DNA of 38,684 nucleotides from JBFMAI01 sp964462635 (GTDB taxonomy: Bacteria; Planctomycetota; Phycisphaerae; UBA1845; Fen-1342), in assembly GCA_964462635.1 (NCBI GenBank), contig CAYWYJ010000025.1, positions 1-38,684 of the forward strand, read 5' to 3'. Made by a program: the position numbers and the translations under genes. A model generated the notes under the pieces. It was given only the letters and a program-made list of their open reading frames with translations. It had not been told where the DNA came from and did not search any database. Shown piece by piece: positions 22,570-31,198 of this stretch; the first letter of the stretch is position 1, and every line of letters begins with the position of its first letter.

Positions 22570-24183
22570 CTACATACTCTGAATGTCGTGGGCGGGCTTG
22601 GGGAGGTCGTCCTTGATCTTCTGCTGCGTCACGTTGTCGCCGGCACAGGTGAACAGGAGCATGTCGTCCTTGATGCGGGCCTGGAGGTGGACGGGCCGCC
22701 GCCAGAGGCGGCGCAGGTTGATGAGGCACTCGCCGGCGTACTTGATGTCCAGGTCGACGCCGATGTGCTTGTGGGCCAGGTACAGCTCGCCGCGGTCGGC
22801 GTAATTGCCGTCGACGACGTAAATGTACGGCTGCCCGTGGTTGGTGAGCATGAACAGCAGGGTCTGCTTGATGGTGTCGAAATCGCGGTTGACGACCACC
22901 ATGCGGCCGCTGCTGGGGTCGCGGCGGTACTGGTAGAGCTGGTGACGATCGACGAACTCGGGGGTGAGGAACTCGTCGATGAAGGTCACGTCGTTGTGGA
23001 CGCGGCGGACCTCGAAGATCTTCGCCCGGCCCTGCTTCAGCCCGGTGTTCCAGGCCCGCCGGCGCTCGATGGACTCACACTCGTCGTACTCTTTGCCGAA
23101 GCGGCCGCGGTCCCAGCGGTCCTCGATGTCGCGGAAGAGTTCGACGCCGACCTTGTAGGGATTGAGGCGCCCGGGGCCGGTGGCCAGGGTGCCGGAGTGG
23201 TGGTCGGCGTAGGTGATGAGCTCGTCGGCGCGGAGGTGGTAACGGGTCATCATGCGCGAGTGCCAGAAGGTGGCCCAGCCCTCGTTCATGATCTTGGTCA
23301 TGCCCTGGGGGGCGAAGTAGTAGGCCTCCTCGCGCACGATGTCGAGCAGGTCGGCCTGCCAGTCCTCCAGCGGCGCGTGGCGGAGCAGGAAGCCCAGCAC
23401 GTCGCGGCGCGGCTCACTGGGAAACGCTTCCTTGCGGGCCTTCTCGGCCTGTTCCTCGCGCTCGCGCTCGGCCCGCAGCCGGTCGGGCGGGTTGATGTAG
23501 CGTTCCATGTAGGGCTTGGCCGGGTAGCGGATCGCCCGCTCGACCTGGTCGCGGAGCGTGGGGCGCGTGGGCCGGCGGACGACTTCGTGCCGCTTCATGA
23601 ACGGCGAATAGGGGTCGATCAGGTTCTCGAGCGTCAGGCAGGTATCCAGGAACATCTCGACCGGTTCGAAGCCCTCGCGGTCGATGTGGCGGTGGACGCG
23701 CGTGGCGTGGTTGGCCATGCCGTCCATCATTTTCCGGTCGGTCTGACTGAACCAAATGTTGTTCTTGAAGAAGTCGCAGTGGGCGTACACGTGGGCCATG
23801 ACCGTCTTCTGGTCCACGGGCTCGTTGTCGGCCAGCAGGTAGGCGTAGCACGGGTCGTTGTTGATGACCATCTCGTAGATCTTGCCCAGGCCGTACGTGT
23901 GCTGCTTGCGCAGCCGCTCGTACTCCATCCCGAAGCGCCAGTGCGGGTAGCGCTGCGGGAACCCCCCATAGGCCGCGATCTGGTTGATCTGCTCAAAATC
24001 AACGAGCTCGAAGATCGTGTCGAAGAAGTCCAGGCCCTGATCGCGGGCGACCGCCTCGATGACCCGGCGTTGTTCCTCGAGCTGCGTGGTGAAGGTCCTG
24101 AGCACACTGGCCTCCGCTGCCGTTCCGTACGATTCTATCGTCTTCCGGTCGGCGCTGTCTTGCGGGACGTCCGCCGATCGCAC
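22570..24183 (-). CDS. spoVR: SpoVR family protein
   Basis: A 537-residue member of the SpoVR/YcgB family, named after a Bacillus spore-cortex gene but widespread in non-sporulating bacteria with no agreed biochemical role. Typical family blocks are present: GLDFFDTIFELVDFEQINQI and AAYGGFPQRYPHWRFGMEYE near residues 50-88, NDPCYAYLL, MAHVYAHCDFFKNN, GMTKIMNEGWATFWHSRMM near 295, and LNPYKVGVELF. Full length and intact. The start codon shown is GTG (24183) with no evident ribosome-binding site, so the N-terminus is uncertain. In many genomes SpoVR is encoded with the kinase YeaG (PrkA) and YeaH; neither is in the window. It is divergent from the thioredoxin-fold gene. Confidence 0.93.
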   Translation of the reverse strand: MRSADVPQDSADRKTIESYGTAAEASVLRTFTTQLEEQRRVIEAVARDQGLDFFDTIFELVDFEQINQIAAYGGFPQRYPHWRFGMEYERLRKQHTYGLGKIYEMVINNDPCYAYLLADNEPVDQKTVMAHVYAHCDFFKNNIWFSQTDRKMMDGMANHATRVHRHIDREGFEPVEMFLDTCLTLENLIDPYSPFMKRHEVVRRPTRPTLRDQVERAIRYPAKPYMERYINPPDRLRAEREREEQAEKARKEAFPSEPRRDVLGFLLRHAPLEDWQADLLDIVREEAYYFAPQGMTKIMNEGWATFWHSRMMTRYHLRADELITYADHHSGTLATGPGRLNPYKVGVELFRDIEDRWDRGRFGKEYDECESIERRRAWNTGLKQGRAKIFEVRRVHNDVTFIDEFLTPEFVDRHQLYQYRRDPSSGRMVVVNRDFDTIKQTLLFMLTNHGQPYIYVVDGNYADRGELYLAHKHIGVDLDIKYAGECLINLRRLWRRPVHLQARIKDDMLLFTCAGDNVTQQKIKDDLPKPAHDIQSM

Positions 24184-24230
24184 GCGGCCAGCGACGGCCG
24201 GCCGGCCGGGCCACCCGCGCGGGCCGCTCG

Positions 24231-24259
24231 TTTACGGCGGGCACGGGCCGCGGTAGATT
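24231..24259 (+). promoter_or_regulatory. candidate sigma-70-like promoter of the thioredoxin-fold gene
   Basis: TTTACG (4 of 6 to -35) and TAGATT (4 of 6 to -10) are separated by exactly 17 bp in the 121-bp divergent spacer, about 45 bp before the ATG at 24305. By eye only. Confidence 0.35.
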
Positions 24260-24304
24260 CTATTACGGGACGACGAACCGGCCCCCTGGCGACGGGAGAA
24301 ACGC

Positions 24305-24805
24305 ATGAGCACCAGTCCGGCCACGGAGCCACCGGCCGAGGCGGAGGCGCGGGCGCGGCGTGGTCCGCCGGCCTGGGGCGTGGTCGGCTTCCTGGTCTTG
24401 CTGGGTCTGTTTGCCGTCGTGAGCCACCTGGTCAGCACGAGCGGGCCCCCTATCGCGTGGATCGAGAACGACCTGGATCGGGCCCTGTCCGAGGCGGCCC
24501 GCGACAACCGTCGCGTGTTCCTGTACCTCTACGAACCCGACGACCCGGTCCATCGGCGCAATGAGACGGAGATCTTCGGGCAGTCCTGGGCGCGGGAGCC
24601 GCTGGCCAAGGTGGTGTGCTGCCGGGTGGCGCTGCGGGAGGGCGACCTGTTGCGCGTGAAATACGAACAGAAGTACCATTTCCGGGGCGAGCCGTTGTTT
24701 CTGCTGCTTAACGCGCGGGGGGATCCGGTGACCGCGCCGCAGTCCGGGGCGCTGGACGAGCGGCAGTTCTACACGTATATCGGGGGGCCGATCGCCGGGC
24801 ATTGA
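24305..24805 (+). CDS. membrane-anchored thioredoxin-fold protein lacking CxxC
   Basis: A 166-residue protein with a basic/Pro-rich N-terminus, one membrane segment at about residues 25-43 (GVVGFLVLLGLFAVVSHLV) and an extracytoplasmic thioredoxin-like domain: WIENDLDRALSEAARDNRRV, then the strand FLYLYEPDD, KVVCCRVALREG, and the cis-proline-like GEPLFLLLNARGDPV. The usual CxxC redox site is replaced by EPDDPVH, so thiol-disulphide chemistry is unlikely; the two adjacent cysteines lie in a different strand. GGGAG stands 7 nt before the ATG. It is 81 bp upstream of the DUF2723 gene on the same strand and probably co-transcribed. Confidence 0.65.
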   Translation: MSTSPATEPPAEAEARARRGPPAWGVVGFLVLLGLFAVVSHLVSTSGPPIAWIENDLDRALSEAARDNRRVFLYLYEPDDPVHRRNETEIFGQSWAREPLAKVVCCRVALREGDLLRVKYEQKYHFRGEPLFLLLNARGDPVTAPQSGALDERQFYTYIGGPIAGH

Positions 24806-24886
24806 GGGCGCGCGGACGGCGGGCTGTTAAGGCACCGCGCTCTTGGGCTGCGCGTTCGCCGAGCCGGAAAGGTCCAGGAAGAGCCG

Positions 24887-26479
24887 ATGGAAATCCCCTT
24901 GCGGGCGCTCGTCAACCGTCCGGGGCGTGCGGGTCGGCGCCGCGGGGCCCCGGTCCGGGCCGGCCTGGTTGCCGGGGTCGCGGCCCTGGTCTTGTACGCG
25001 GCCACCGGGGCCCGCGACGTGGAGTGGCAGGACCCCGGTATTCACCAGTACCGCGTCCTGACGGGCCAGCTTGAGCATCCCCTCGGACTGGCGCTGTCGC
25101 ACCCGCTGCACTACTGGGCGGGTCGCGCCGCGCTGGCCGTGCCTCTCGGCGACCCGGTCTGGCGGCTGAACCTGCTGTCCGGCTTGTTTGGGGCGGTCGG
25201 CGTCGGGCTGGTCACGGGACTGGTCGTGCGGCTGACACGGAACCTCGTCGCCGGCGGGCTGACCGCCGCCACGCTGGCGCTGGCGCACGCCTATTGGCAG
25301 ATGGCGGCCTTGACCGAGACCTACACGCTGGCGGCGGCGTTGATGACGCTGGAGTGGGTGTTGCTGTGGCGGTATGTCCGCACGGGGCGTACGCCGTGGT
25401 TGGTGACCGTGTTCGCGGTGAACGGGCTGCACGTCGCGGACCACCTGCTCGGGCTGCTGACCTTGGTCACATACATCGGCTTGCTGGTCGAGCGGGTCGC
25501 GCGACGCAGAATCCGGCCGGCTTGGATTCTGGCCGCCGCCGGTTTGTGGCTGGTTACGGCCAGCCCCTATTGGTCGCTGGTCCTCAGTCATTGGCACCGC
25601 ACGGGCGCGTGGGGCGAGACGCTGCGGTCGGCGTTGTTCGGCGGAGGCGGGGGTGAACCGGGCTGGCAGGACCAGGTGCTGAACGTGCGGTTGTCGGCGG
25701 CCCAGTTGAAGCTGGCGGTCCTCAGCTTCGGGTATTGCTTTCCGTCCGCGGCCGGGCTGGTGGCACTGGTCGGAGCGTTACGGCCGGTGCGGCGGCCCTG
25801 GCGGGCATTTCGCGTGGTCTTGTTAATTCAGACCGTAATCGTGCTGGCGTTTGTCGCCCGCTACCCCATCGCCGACCTGTACACGTACTTCGTCCCGGTG
25901 TGTGCCCTCACGGCGCTGTGGTTCGGTTTGGGCGCGGGCTGGCTGCTGCGACGCTGGGCCGACGCACCGGCCCGGCGGCGCGTGGCGGTGGCGCTCGTAC
26001 TCAACGCCCTGCTGCCGCTCGTCGTGTACCTGGTCTTTCCCGTTGTGGTTCAACAACGGGGCTGGATGCGCGAGCGGCTGCGCGACATTCCCTATCGCAA
26101 CGAATATTCCAGCTTCTTTCGGCCGTGGCGGTTCCTGGACGACTCGGCCCCCCGGCTGGCCCGCGACGCCATCCAATGGGCCGGGACGGATGGTTGGATC
26201 ATCGGGGACTCCACCACCGCGTATCCGATAGCCGTCACGTACCTATTGCGCGGCGGCCCGACCGGCGTGCGGGTGTACTGCGGGCGGACCTGCCTCACGG
26301 AGCGTGATCGACCGCCGTGGACCGATGCGGAACTCGGTGCGCACGTGGCGGGGGGGGACACCGTGCTGGTTGTGCCGGCGGCGCACACCGAGGCGCTATT
26401 CCACGCGCCGCTGCGCGTCGAGAAGTCATCGCCGCTGTGGCGGGTAGGTCTTGAGACGAATGCGTTGGGGGAACACTGA
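24887..26479 (+). CDS. DUF2723 family polytopic membrane protein (GT-C glycosyltransferase-like)
   Basis: A 530-residue inner-membrane protein with roughly ten to eleven hydrophobic segments and a C-terminal soluble domain (from about residue 400). The N-terminal region after the first membrane segment has the acidic pair-and-His layout of DUF2723 proteins: DVEWQDPGIHQYRV, then LEHPLGLALSHPLHYW. These proteins resemble eukaryotic O-mannosyltransferase-related and other GT-C enzymes that use lipid-linked sugars; the substrate is unknown. AGGAAG stands 5 nt upstream of the ATG. The 218 bp that follow, up to the next gene, hold no feature I could identify. Confidence 0.8.
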   Translation: MEIPLRALVNRPGRAGRRRGAPVRAGLVAGVAALVLYAATGARDVEWQDPGIHQYRVLTGQLEHPLGLALSHPLHYWAGRAALAVPLGDPVWRLNLLSGLFGAVGVGLVTGLVVRLTRNLVAGGLTAATLALAHAYWQMAALTETYTLAAALMTLEWVLLWRYVRTGRTPWLVTVFAVNGLHVADHLLGLLTLVTYIGLLVERVARRRIRPAWILAAAGLWLVTASPYWSLVLSHWHRTGAWGETLRSALFGGGGGEPGWQDQVLNVRLSAAQLKLAVLSFGYCFPSAAGLVALVGALRPVRRPWRAFRVVLLIQTVIVLAFVARYPIADLYTYFVPVCALTALWFGLGAGWLLRRWADAPARRRVAVALVLNALLPLVVYLVFPVVVQQRGWMRERLRDIPYRNEYSSFFRPWRFLDDSAPRLARDAIQWAGTDGWIIGDSTTAYPIAVTYLLRGGPTGVRVYCGRTCLTERDRPPWTDAELGAHVAGGDTVLVVPAAHTEALFHAPLRVEKSSPLWRVGLETNALGEH

Positions 26480-26697
26480 GCCGCCTACGGAGCGCGGGGT
26501 GGGGGCGCGGTGCCGTTTCCGCGCCGGGGCGCAGCGCCCGCGCCGACTATCGGACGGTCGCGTGCGGTGGACGCCGCGAGTTGCCGGGGGGCGGTGGCGC
26601 GCCTAGCATCGGCGTGGATTCGACACGGGTCGGAGGCGGCAGCGCGAGCGCGTTGCCCACGATGGAATGAGGCCCAGGACGTCGGAGGCGCGCGCTC

Positions 26698-28356
26698 TTG
26701 CGGGTGGCCACAGTCAGACAGCGCGGTGTGTCGGCGACGTCCCCGGCGGAGCGTCTGGCCGATCCGCCCGCGTTCCTTCACGCGGTCCTGGAGACGGTCG
26801 GTGCCCTGGTCGTCGTGCTGGACCGCGCGGGCCGCATCGTCCTGTTCAACCGACAATGTGAGGCGGTGACGGGGTACCGGGCGGCGGAGGTGCGCGGGCG
26901 GCGGTTCTGGCGGCTGTTCCTCGTGCCGCGCGAGATGCCCGGGGTCCGGGCGGTTTTTGAGCGGCTGCGGGCGGGGCAGTTTCCGAACCACTGGGAGAAC
27001 CACTGGCGGACCAAAGACGGTCGCCGCGTGCGAATCGCGTGGTCCAACACCGCTTTGACCGACGCCGACGGTCGGGTGACGCACGTGATCGGGACGGGGA
27101 TCGACGTGACCGAGCAGCGGGCGGCCGAGGCCGCGCTGGCGGCGGCGCGCGACGACCTGGAGCAGCGCGTCGCGCAGCGCACCGCGGCCCTGGCGACCGC
27201 CAACCTCCGGCTGAAACGCGAGGTGCGCGAGCGGCGGTCGGCCGAAGCGGCGCTGCGTCGCAGCGAGCAGCGGCTGCGCCTGGTGTGCGCGGTTGCCCCG
27301 GTGGGGATTTTCGAGACGGACCGGCGCGGGCGGTGGGTGTTCGTGAACGACTACCTGCGCTCGATTTGCGGCTTGCAGGCCGAGACGCTGCGCCATCGTT
27401 GGACGCGGTGCCTGCACCCGGCGGACCGACGGGCCTTCGTGACGGAGTTCACCGCGGCCCGGCGGGCCGCGCTGCCATTTCAGCGCGAGGTGCGGGTGGT
27501 GACGCCGGCCGGCGAGTGCCGGTGGGTGATCGTGCGCACCCGTCCGCTGGCGGGCGACCGCGGACAACCAGAGGGGCTGGTCGGCACGGTGCTGGACATC
27601 ACCGACCACCGGCGCACGGAGGAGGAGCTGCGGCAGCGCACCAACGAGCTGGCCCAGGTCGCCCGCGTTCACACCGTCGGGCAGATGACCGCCATGCTGG
27701 CGCACGAGATCAACCAACCGCTGGCCGCGATCCAGAACTTCGCCCAGGGGGGGCTGCGGCGGCTGTGCCCGGAGGACACCAACGGCTGCAACTTGGGGTT
27801 TGCGCTACGGAACATTGCCCAGGAGGCCGCGCGGGCGGGCCAGATCGTCCACATGGTGCGCGGGCTGGTCTGCCGTCACCGGCCCCGGCTCACGCCGGTC
27901 GACGCCAACACCCTGGTGCGCGAAGCGCTGCGGCTGGCCGAACCGGACCTGCGCCGCGCCGGGCTGCGCGTCGAGCCGCACCTGGCCGAGCGGCGACTGC
28001 CCGTGGCGGCCGATCGGGTGCAAATTGAACAAGTACTGCTGAACTTGCTGCGCAACGCGGTCGAGGCCCTGGAGGGCGTGCCCGCCCGGCGCCGGCGCCT
28101 GCGGGTCCGCACCCGGCACGATGCCGCGGGGTTTGTCGAAGTCGTGGTGGAGGACGGCGGGCCGGGGCTGCCCAGCGAACAGCGCGAGCGCGTCTTCGAG
28201 CCTTTCCATACCACCAAGCCCAACGGGATGGGCGTGGGACTGGCCATCTGCCGCACCATTGTGCAGTCGCACGGCGGCCGCATATGGGTCGAGTCGCCGC
28301 GCGGGGGCGGGGCGGCGTTGCACTTCACGTTGCCCGCGGAGGCCGAGCCGCCATGA
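26698..28356 (+). CDS. soluble PAS-PAS sensor histidine kinase (FixL-like)
   Basis: A 552-residue cytoplasmic kinase without membrane segments: PAS domain 1 about residues 25-140, a coiled coil (about 140-190), PAS domain 2 about 190-305 (APVGIFETDRRG, then RCLHPADRRAF), then a HisKA domain with His 336 in MLAHEINQPLAAIQNFA, the form seen in FixL/DctB-type kinases, and HATPase_c with NLLRNAVEAL and GMGVGLAICRTIV. The haem-ligand context of true FixL was not recognised, so oxygen sensing is not implied. TTG at 26698 was taken as start because GGAGG is 10 nt upstream; GTG at 26704 is the alternative. Its stop overlaps the start of a FixJ-type regulator as ATGA. Confidence 0.92.
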   Translation: MRVATVRQRGVSATSPAERLADPPAFLHAVLETVGALVVVLDRAGRIVLFNRQCEAVTGYRAAEVRGRRFWRLFLVPREMPGVRAVFERLRAGQFPNHWENHWRTKDGRRVRIAWSNTALTDADGRVTHVIGTGIDVTEQRAAEAALAAARDDLEQRVAQRTAALATANLRLKREVRERRSAEAALRRSEQRLRLVCAVAPVGIFETDRRGRWVFVNDYLRSICGLQAETLRHRWTRCLHPADRRAFVTEFTAARRAALPFQREVRVVTPAGECRWVIVRTRPLAGDRGQPEGLVGTVLDITDHRRTEEELRQRTNELAQVARVHTVGQMTAMLAHEINQPLAAIQNFAQGGLRRLCPEDTNGCNLGFALRNIAQEAARAGQIVHMVRGLVCRHRPRLTPVDANTLVREALRLAEPDLRRAGLRVEPHLAERRLPVAADRVQIEQVLLNLLRNAVEALEGVPARRRRLRVRTRHDAAGFVEVVVEDGGPGLPSEQRERVFEPFHTTKPNGMGVGLAICRTIVQSHGGRIWVESPRGGGAALHFTLPAEAEPP

Positions 28357-29000
28357 CCGACGCGCCGCCGATCGTGTACATCGTGGACGATGACGCGGCG
28401 GTGCGCCGCTCGCTCGAGTGGTTGGTGGCGTCGGTCGGGCTCCAGGCGCGGCCGTTGGCCAGTGCCCGGGAGTTCCTGGACGCGTTCGACGCGGCGCGGC
28501 CGGGCTGCCTGGTGCTGGACCTGCGCATGCCGGACATGAGCGGACTGGAGCTCCAGGAGCAACTGGCGGCGCGGGGCCTGGCGGTGCCGACCATCATGAT
28601 TACGGCCTACGGGGAGGTCCCGGCCGCGGTGCGGGCCATGCGGGCCGGGGCGGTGGACTTCGTGCAGAAGCCCTTCAGCGACCAGGCGCTGCTGGAGCGG
28701 ATTCAGGAAGCCGTGGCCCGGGCCCGGCAGGTCCATCACGAGCGGCGCGACGCCGCCGCGCTGGCCGAGCGGCTCAATCAGCTTTCGCGGCGTGAAGCGC
28801 AGGTCATGTTCGGGCTGGCGGAGGGGCTGGCCAACAAGCAGATCGCCGCGCGACTCGGCTTGAGCGAGAAGACCGTCGAAGTGTACCGCTCGCGGCTGCT
28901 GAAGAAGCTGCGGGTGCGCACGGTGGCGGAGCTGGTGCGGATCGCTTTGCGCGCGCCGACGATTGGGGATTTTGCTACCGGGGCTAATGGCAAACCCTGA
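28353..29000 (+). CDS. FixJ-family response regulator (receiver plus LuxR-type HTH)
   Basis: A 215-residue DNA-binding regulator. Receiver: acidic residues D12-D14, phosphoacceptor D56 (CLVLDLRMPDMSG), T84 (TIMITAYGE) and K106 (VQKPF). The LuxR/GerE-type helix-turn-helix is at about residues 148-205, with LSRREAQVMFGLAEGLANK and a recognition helix in SEKTVEVYRSRLLKKL. It overlaps the kinase gene by ATGA, so it is that kinase's probable partner. The ATG at 28353 removes 23 spurious residues from a longer frame. Confidence 0.94.
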   Translation: MTDAPPIVYIVDDDAAVRRSLEWLVASVGLQARPLASAREFLDAFDAARPGCLVLDLRMPDMSGLELQEQLAARGLAVPTIMITAYGEVPAAVRAMRAGAVDFVQKPFSDQALLERIQEAVARARQVHHERRDAAALAERLNQLSRREAQVMFGLAEGLANKQIAARLGLSEKTVEVYRSRLLKKLRVRTVAELVRIALRAPTIGDFATGANGKP

Positions 29001-29075
29001 TTTTCGCGGCGTCGGGATTCTGCCATGATCCGTACGGGCGTAGGCCGGTCACGCGGGCGGGCCGAGAGGTTGAGT

Positions 29076-29699
29076 ATGGCAGCTCCCGCGGGCACTATCT
29101 ACGTAGTTGACGACGACGACGCGATGCAACGCTCGCTGCGCTGGCTGGCCGAGTCCGCGGGCTGGGCGGTCCGCACGTTTGGCACCGCCGAGTCGTTCCT
29201 GGAAGCCGGCCCGGCGTCGGGCCCGGCCTGCCTGGTGCTGGACGTCCGCCTGCCGGGGATGGGGGGGCTGGAGCTCCAGCGCGTGCTGGCGGCGCGGGGG
29301 CGGACGTTACCTACCATCGTCATCAGCGCCGACGCCGACCCGCGCGCGCAGGCCGAGGCGCTGCGGCAGGGCGCCGTGGCGTTCCTGCACAAACCCTTTC
29401 ACGACGCCGACCTCCTGCGGTCCATCGAGCAGGCGCTCGGTCAGGCGCGACCCGCGGGCTCGACCCTGATTGAGGCCGACGAGGTGCGGCGGCGGCTGAG
29501 TCGCCTGACCCCGCGCGAGCGCGAGGTCCTCGGCCTTCTGGTGGCGGGCCGGACCAGCCGGGAAATCGCCGACGAGCTGGGGGTTCTGCACAAGACGATT
29601 ACGCTGTACCGCTCGCGCCTGAACAAGATGCTGGGGGTACGCGATGTCGAGGGGCTGACCCAACTCCTCACCGAGTTATCGCGTCAGGAGAACCCCTAA
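29076..29699 (+). CDS. second FixJ-family response regulator
   Basis: A 207-residue protein with the same architecture as the preceding gene: D12-D15 acidic pocket, phosphoacceptor D56 (CLVLDVRLPGMGG), S84 in place of Thr (VISADAD), K106 (LHKPF), and a LuxR-type HTH at about 150-205 (LTPREREVLGLLVAGRTSREIA). Receiver similarity to the first regulator is clear, suggesting an old tandem duplication; the DNA-recognition helices differ (HKTITLYRSRLNKML versus EKTVEVYRSRLLKKL). ATG at 29076 has GAGAGG 6 nt upstream and is preferred to the ATG at 29025. It lies 75 bp after the first regulator. Confidence 0.92.
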   Translation: MAAPAGTIYVVDDDDAMQRSLRWLAESAGWAVRTFGTAESFLEAGPASGPACLVLDVRLPGMGGLELQRVLAARGRTLPTIVISADADPRAQAEALRQGAVAFLHKPFHDADLLRSIEQALGQARPAGSTLIEADEVRRRLSRLTPREREVLGLLVAGRTSREIADELGVLHKTITLYRSRLNKMLGVRDVEGLTQLLTELSRQENP

Positions 29700-29783
29700 T
29701 CGCGCGGGGAGCTTTTCCCAACTGGCTAACCGGCGGCGGTGACCTAGAGTCTGTGGTCAGGGTGACGAAAGGGCCGTGGGGCC

Positions 29784-29826
29784 GCATGAGCAGGCGAGCG
29801 GCGCCGAGGGGCACCGCCGCTCATGC
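29784..29826 (+). promoter_or_regulatory. leader hairpin upstream of the NusG-like gene
   Basis: A perfect 8-bp stem (GCATGAGC 29784-29791, GCTCATGC 29819-29826) with a 27-nt GC-rich loop lies 38 bp upstream of the NusG-like start. The region between the FixJ-type gene and this hairpin shows no ops-like GGCGGTAG element. Role unknown; it may be part of the leader of the exopolysaccharide transcript. Confidence 0.35.
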
Positions 29827-29864
29827 AAGCTGGTTGACGCACCTGACGCAGAAGCGAGACCGTC

Positions 29865-30440
29865 GTGACGTTGCCTGTGGCTTGTACGAGAACAGTGACG
29901 CCCGATGAACGTGGGCCCGCGTGCGTGTGGGCCGACGCGGGGATCGAGCACGCCATCGGCCGCTGGTGGGTGCTGCAAACTCACGCCCGCAATGAGAAGG
30001 TGGTCGCCGGCGCGCTGGCCCGGCAAGGCGTGGCCCATTATCTGCCGCTGGTTCGTCGGCCGCGGGTCTACGGCGGTCGCCGTCTGACGGTCGAGCTGCC
30101 GCTGTTCCCGGGGTACGTCTTCCTGTGCGGGGACGCGGGGGCGTGTGACGCGGCGTGGCAGACGCGGCGGGTGAGCAAGATTCTCCGCGTTCACGATCAG
30201 CAAGGTCTGCGAACCGAGCTACGACAAGTGCAGCGGCTCGTCGAGAGCGACGAGACCGCGGAGTTGTACCCGGCGCTGGTGGCCGGCCGGCGGTGTCGCG
30301 TCGTAAGCGGCAGCCTGCGGGGCATCGAGGGCGTCGTGGTCCGCCGGCGACGGGCCAGTCGGCTGTACGTCGCGGTGACGATCCTGGGGCAGTCGGCCGT
30401 CGTGGAAATCGACGGCAGCCTGCTCGAGGCCATCGACTAG
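29865..30440 (+). CDS. NusG/RfaH-family transcription antitermination paralogue
   Basis: A 191-residue NusG paralogue. The NGN domain is at about residues 30-125 (RWWVLQTHARNEKVVAGAL, then LPLFPGYVFL) and a KOW domain at about 140-185 (AGRRCRVVSGSLRGIEGVV). Specialised NusG paralogues of this kind (RfaH, UpxY, LoaP) travel with RNA polymerase to read through terminators in long polysaccharide operons. As the first gene of the exopolysaccharide cluster it fits that role. A GTG at 29865 is used; the ~28 residues before the NGN domain are unusual, and GTG at 29895 is possible. Hairpins at 30454-30473 and 34413-34435 are candidate targets of read-through. Confidence 0.88.
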   Translation: MTLPVACTRTVTPDERGPACVWADAGIEHAIGRWWVLQTHARNEKVVAGALARQGVAHYLPLVRRPRVYGGRRLTVELPLFPGYVFLCGDAGACDAAWQTRRVSKILRVHDQQGLRTELRQVQRLVESDETAELYPALVAGRRCRVVSGSLRGIEGVVVRRRRASRLYVAVTILGQSAVVEIDGSLLEAID

Positions 30441-30453
30441 CGGTCGGTGGCCG

Positions 30454-30473
30454 GCACGGCGGGATCGCCGTGC
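30454..30473 (+). terminator. hairpin just after the NusG-like gene, possible attenuator
   Basis: A perfect 8-bp stem (GCACGGCG/CGCCGTGC) with a 4-nt loop begins 13 nt after the NusG-like stop codon. No T-tract follows, so it is more likely a pause or factor-dependent site than an intrinsic terminator. Confidence 0.4.
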
Positions 30474-30586
30474 TGAATCGCAAAACCTTTGCCGTTCGCC
30501 TTTTACGGGAAATCCGAACCGTAGGCGACGAGAGCGGAGCTTTGCCAATACGGACGGGGGCGGGGGCCCACCAGGTGCCAGTGCCC

Positions 30587-31198
30587 GTGAACGGAGAAGC
30601 GGCGCCGAGCAGCGTGACCGTGGTCCCGGCGGCCCCAACGTTCGCCGGGTTGTCCTTGCCGGCGCGTTGCGAGGCGTGCGGCGGGCCGCCCCGCGTGTAC
30701 ATCCTGGCGGGGTACCGCGCTGGGCGACCGGTGGAACGCCGGCTGTGCCTGGCCTGTGCCGACACGGCGCTGGGCGACCCCATTCAGGCCCAGGAAGCCG
30801 GGACGCGGACGCGGCTGCGGCCGGGGTCGCTGGTAATGGTCGGCGGAGCGCTGCTGACGCTGCTGGGAACCTCGGTGGACCGATGGGGAGTCCACGGCAG
30901 CGCGGGTGTGGGCTGGCTCCAAGCCCTCGCGCTGGTGGGTGGCGGCCTGATGATCCTGAGCGGGGCGCTGCTGCGAGCGGACGTGATCGGCGTGGCCGGT
31001 ACGGTCCTGTTCGGACTGGCCATCGTGGCGGACGTGCGGGGCGCGGTCGGCACGCCCGGGTTCGGTTGGCGCCAAGCCGCCATCGTTGGCATCGGCGTGG
31101 CGGCGCTGGGGATTGGGCTGATGTGGCGGCGGGCGGCGCGGGGTGCGGACCAGCCCGCCGAGCCAGCTTCGGCAGGGAGCAAGCCGTGCAATCGCTAG
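30587..31198 (+). CDS. zinc-ribbon membrane protein of unknown function
   Basis: About 203 residues, not recognised as a named family. An N-terminal cytoplasmic zinc-ribbon-like unit has cysteines at 28, 31, 54 and 57 (CEACGG and CLACAD). Four membrane segments follow at about 80-97, 108-129, 131-150 and 163-180. The start is uncertain: in-frame GTG codons at 30575, 30581 and 30587 all give the same core, and GTG at 30470 lies within a hairpin and is disfavoured. It lies between the NusG-like gene and the heparinase-like gene, which it overlaps by 13 bp, so it belongs to the exopolysaccharide transcript. Confidence 0.65.
   Translation: MNGEAAPSSVTVVPAAPTFAGLSLPARCEACGGPPRVYILAGYRAGRPVERRLCLACADTALGDPIQAQEAGTRTRLRPGSLVMVGGALLTLLGTSVDRWGVHGSAGVGWLQALALVGGGLMILSGALLRADVIGVAGTVLFGLAIVADVRGAVGTPGFGWRQAAIVGIGVAALGIGLMWRRAARGADQPAEPASAGSKPCNR

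Noticed and set aside
22468..24564. Plus-strand 698-codon frame opposite spoVR
   Set aside because: It begins in the 44-bp repeats and runs antisense to SpoVR, whose family blocks are clear on the minus strand.
26698..28356. True oxygen-sensing FixL
   Set aside because: Neither PAS domain shows a haem-ligand context I can recognise; only the kinase domain and the FixJ-type neighbours resemble the FixL system.
29700..29864. ops/JUMPstart element before the NusG-like gene
   Set aside because: GGCGGCGGTGACC near 29730 is only loosely similar to GGCGGTAG and lacks the surrounding conserved sequence.
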